Of a stretch of DNA of 7,310 nt, positions 6,118-7,310 are shown piece after piece. A model generated the notes under the pieces. That model saw only the letters and a list, made by a program, of their open reading frames with translations, did no database searches and was not told the DNA's origin. The DNA comes from an uncultured Chitinophaga sp. (GTDB taxonomy: Bacteria; Bacteroidota; Bacteroidia; Chitinophagales; Chitinophagaceae), in NCBI RefSeq assembly GCF_937874145.1, contig NZ_CALNBI010000423.1, positions 1 to 7,310 of the forward strand, given 5' to 3'. A program made the translations under genes and the position numbers. Within the stretch, counting starts at the first letter, position 1. Each line of letters starts with the position of its first letter.

Positions 6118-7310
6118 ATGAAGAATATCCGGAATTTCTGCATTATTGCGCATATCGACCACGGCAAGAGCACCCTGGCCGACCGTTTACTGGAATTTAC
6201 AAAGACCATCTCCGACCGGGACATGCAAGCCCAGGTGCTGGACGATATGGACCTTGAGCGGGAGAAAGGCATCACCATCAAGAGCCACGCCATCCAGATG
6301 AACTATACCGCCAAAAACGGCGAAAAATATACTTTCAACCTGATCGACACGCCCGGCCACGTAGACTTCTCCTACGAAGTGTCCCGCGCACTGGCCGCCT
6401 GCGAAGGCGCCCTGCTGCTGGTAGACGCCGCCCAGGGCATCCAGGCGCAGACCATCTCCAACCTCTACCTGGCGCTGGAAAACGACCTCGAGATCATTCC
6501 CGTCATCAATAAAATCGACATGGCAGGCGCCATGATCGAGGAAGTGAAAGACCAGATCATCGATCTGATCGGCGTGAAAGACGAAGACATCCTCCTGGCC
6601 TCCGGCAAATCCGGAATCGGCATCGAAGAGATCCTCGAAGCCATCGTGACCCGCATCCCGGCGCCCGAAGGCAATCCCGAAGCACCGCTCCAGGCACTCA
6701 TCTTCGACTCCGTTTTCAACTCCTTCCGCGGTATCATCGCGTATTTCCGCATTTATAACGGATCCATCAAGAAAAACGACCTTATCCGGTTTGTCAACAC
6801 CGGCGAAGAATACGAAGCCGCCGAAGTCGGCATCCTCAAACTCGGCCTCGAACCGAAGAACGAGGTTTTTGCCGGCGACGTAGGCTATATCATCACCGGC
6901 ATCAAAAACGCCAAGGAAGTGAAAGTGGGGGATACCCTCACCCAGGCCAGCCGCCCCTGCGAAGAAGCCATCAAAGGCTTCGAAGAGGTGAAACCCATGG
7001 TATTCGCCGGCATCTTCCCGGTGGTGACCGAAGACTTCGAAGAGCTGCGCGATTGCATGGACAAGCTCCAGCTGAACGACGCATCGCTTACTTACGAACT
7101 GGAAACTTCCCAGGCCCTCGGCTTTGGTTTCCGTTGCGGCTTCCTCGGGATGCTGCACATGGAGATCATCCAGGAAAGGCTGGAACGCGAGTTCAACCAG
7201 ACGGTGATCACCACCGTGCCGAACGTAGGTTTCATCGCTTACGACAACAAAGGCACCAAACTGATCGTGAACAACCCCTCCGAGATGCCGGACCCCACGA
7301 AGATGGACCG
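6118..7310 (+). CDS. lepA: Elongation factor 4 (LepA), N-terminal two-thirds; cut by right edge
   Basis: A ribosome-bound translational GTPase that acts on the elongating or initiating ribosome in the cytoplasm and at the membrane. ATG 6118 gives MKNIRNFCIIAHIDHGKSTLADRLLEF. Visible G motifs are G1 AHIDHGKST (11-19), G2 region EREKGITIKSH, G3 DTPGH (77-81), G4 NKID (131-134) and G5 SGKSGIG (where SAKTG is usual). Domain II follows (ALIFDSVFNSFRGIIAYFRIYNG), then the LepA-specific part GFRCGFLGMLHMEIIQERLEREF. The last readable stretch is NNPSEMPDPTKMDR. About 397 of the usual 600 or so residues are present. The in-frame codons upstream reach TAA at 6103-6105, which rules out a longer N-terminus. 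It is transcribed divergently from the ACBP-rocD operon. Confidence 0.97.
   Translation, partial: MKNIRNFCIIAHIDHGKSTLADRLLEFTKTISDRDMQAQVLDDMDLEREKGITIKSHAIQMNYTAKNGEKYTFNLIDTPGHVDFSYEVSRALAACEGALLLVDAAQGIQAQTISNLYLALENDLEIIPVINKIDMAGAMIEEVKDQIIDLIGVKDEDILLASGKSGIGIEEILEAIVTRIPAPEGNPEAPLQALIFDSVFNSFRGIIAYFRIYNGSIKKNDLIRFVNTGEEYEAAEVGILKLGLEPKNEVFAGDVGYIITGIKNAKEVKVGDTLTQASRPCEEAIKGFEEVKPMVFAGIFPVVTEDFEELRDCMDKLQLNDASLTYELETSQALGFGFRCGFLGMLHMEIIQERLEREFNQTVITTVPNVGFIAYDNKGTKLIVNNPSEMPDPTKMD

Noticed and set aside
6187..7158. 323-codon minus-strand frame opposite lepA
   Set aside because: It is a shadow of lepA with Phe/Asp/Gly-rich low-complexity composition, while the plus strand has all GTPase motifs.

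Overview
The window looks like ordinary chromosome from a GC-rich Bacteroidota, most likely Chitinophagaceae-like. The evidence is the protein set (exported S9B dipeptidyl peptidase, bacterial ACBP, RocD, LepA), the lack of Shine-Dalgarno sequences before most starts, and promoter candidates resembling the Bacteroidota pattern (TTTG near -33, TAnnTTTG near -7). The genus is an inference. I see no phage, insertion sequence, CRISPR array, tRNA or rRNA.

Left part (1-1068). On the minus strand an 85-residue protein of unknown family (557-814) is followed by a strong intrinsic terminator. Next comes the 5' part of an exported DUF481-like outer-membrane protein that runs off the left edge and has no ATG, GTG or TTG start before its signal peptide. 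The gap upstream of the 85-residue gene is AT-rich and holds a promoter candidate, a perfect 7-bp dyad over its -7 box and two further dyads.

Middle (1069-3735). A complete periplasmic dipeptidyl peptidase IV (plus strand) with its own terminator is followed by a small four-helix membrane protein. A bidirectional terminator separates this from the convergent minus-strand operon.

Right part (3755-7310). The minus-strand operon reads acyl-CoA-binding protein, ornithine aminotransferase (rocD), VIT/CCC1-like membrane protein. The first gap is 8 nt, and the second junction is a 4-nt ATGA overlap. Divergent from it is lepA (elongation factor 4), cut by the right edge, with an exact TAnnTTTG box and an unusual leader of about 80 nt.

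The genes are mostly housekeeping or catabolic: extracytoplasmic peptide breakdown (DPP4) and amino-acid catabolism (RocD) could be linked, but the sequence shows no direct coupling. No clear new multi-gene system is present. The points most worth checking are the operator-like dyads before the orphan small gene, the missing canonical start of the DUF481-like gene, and the lepA leader.
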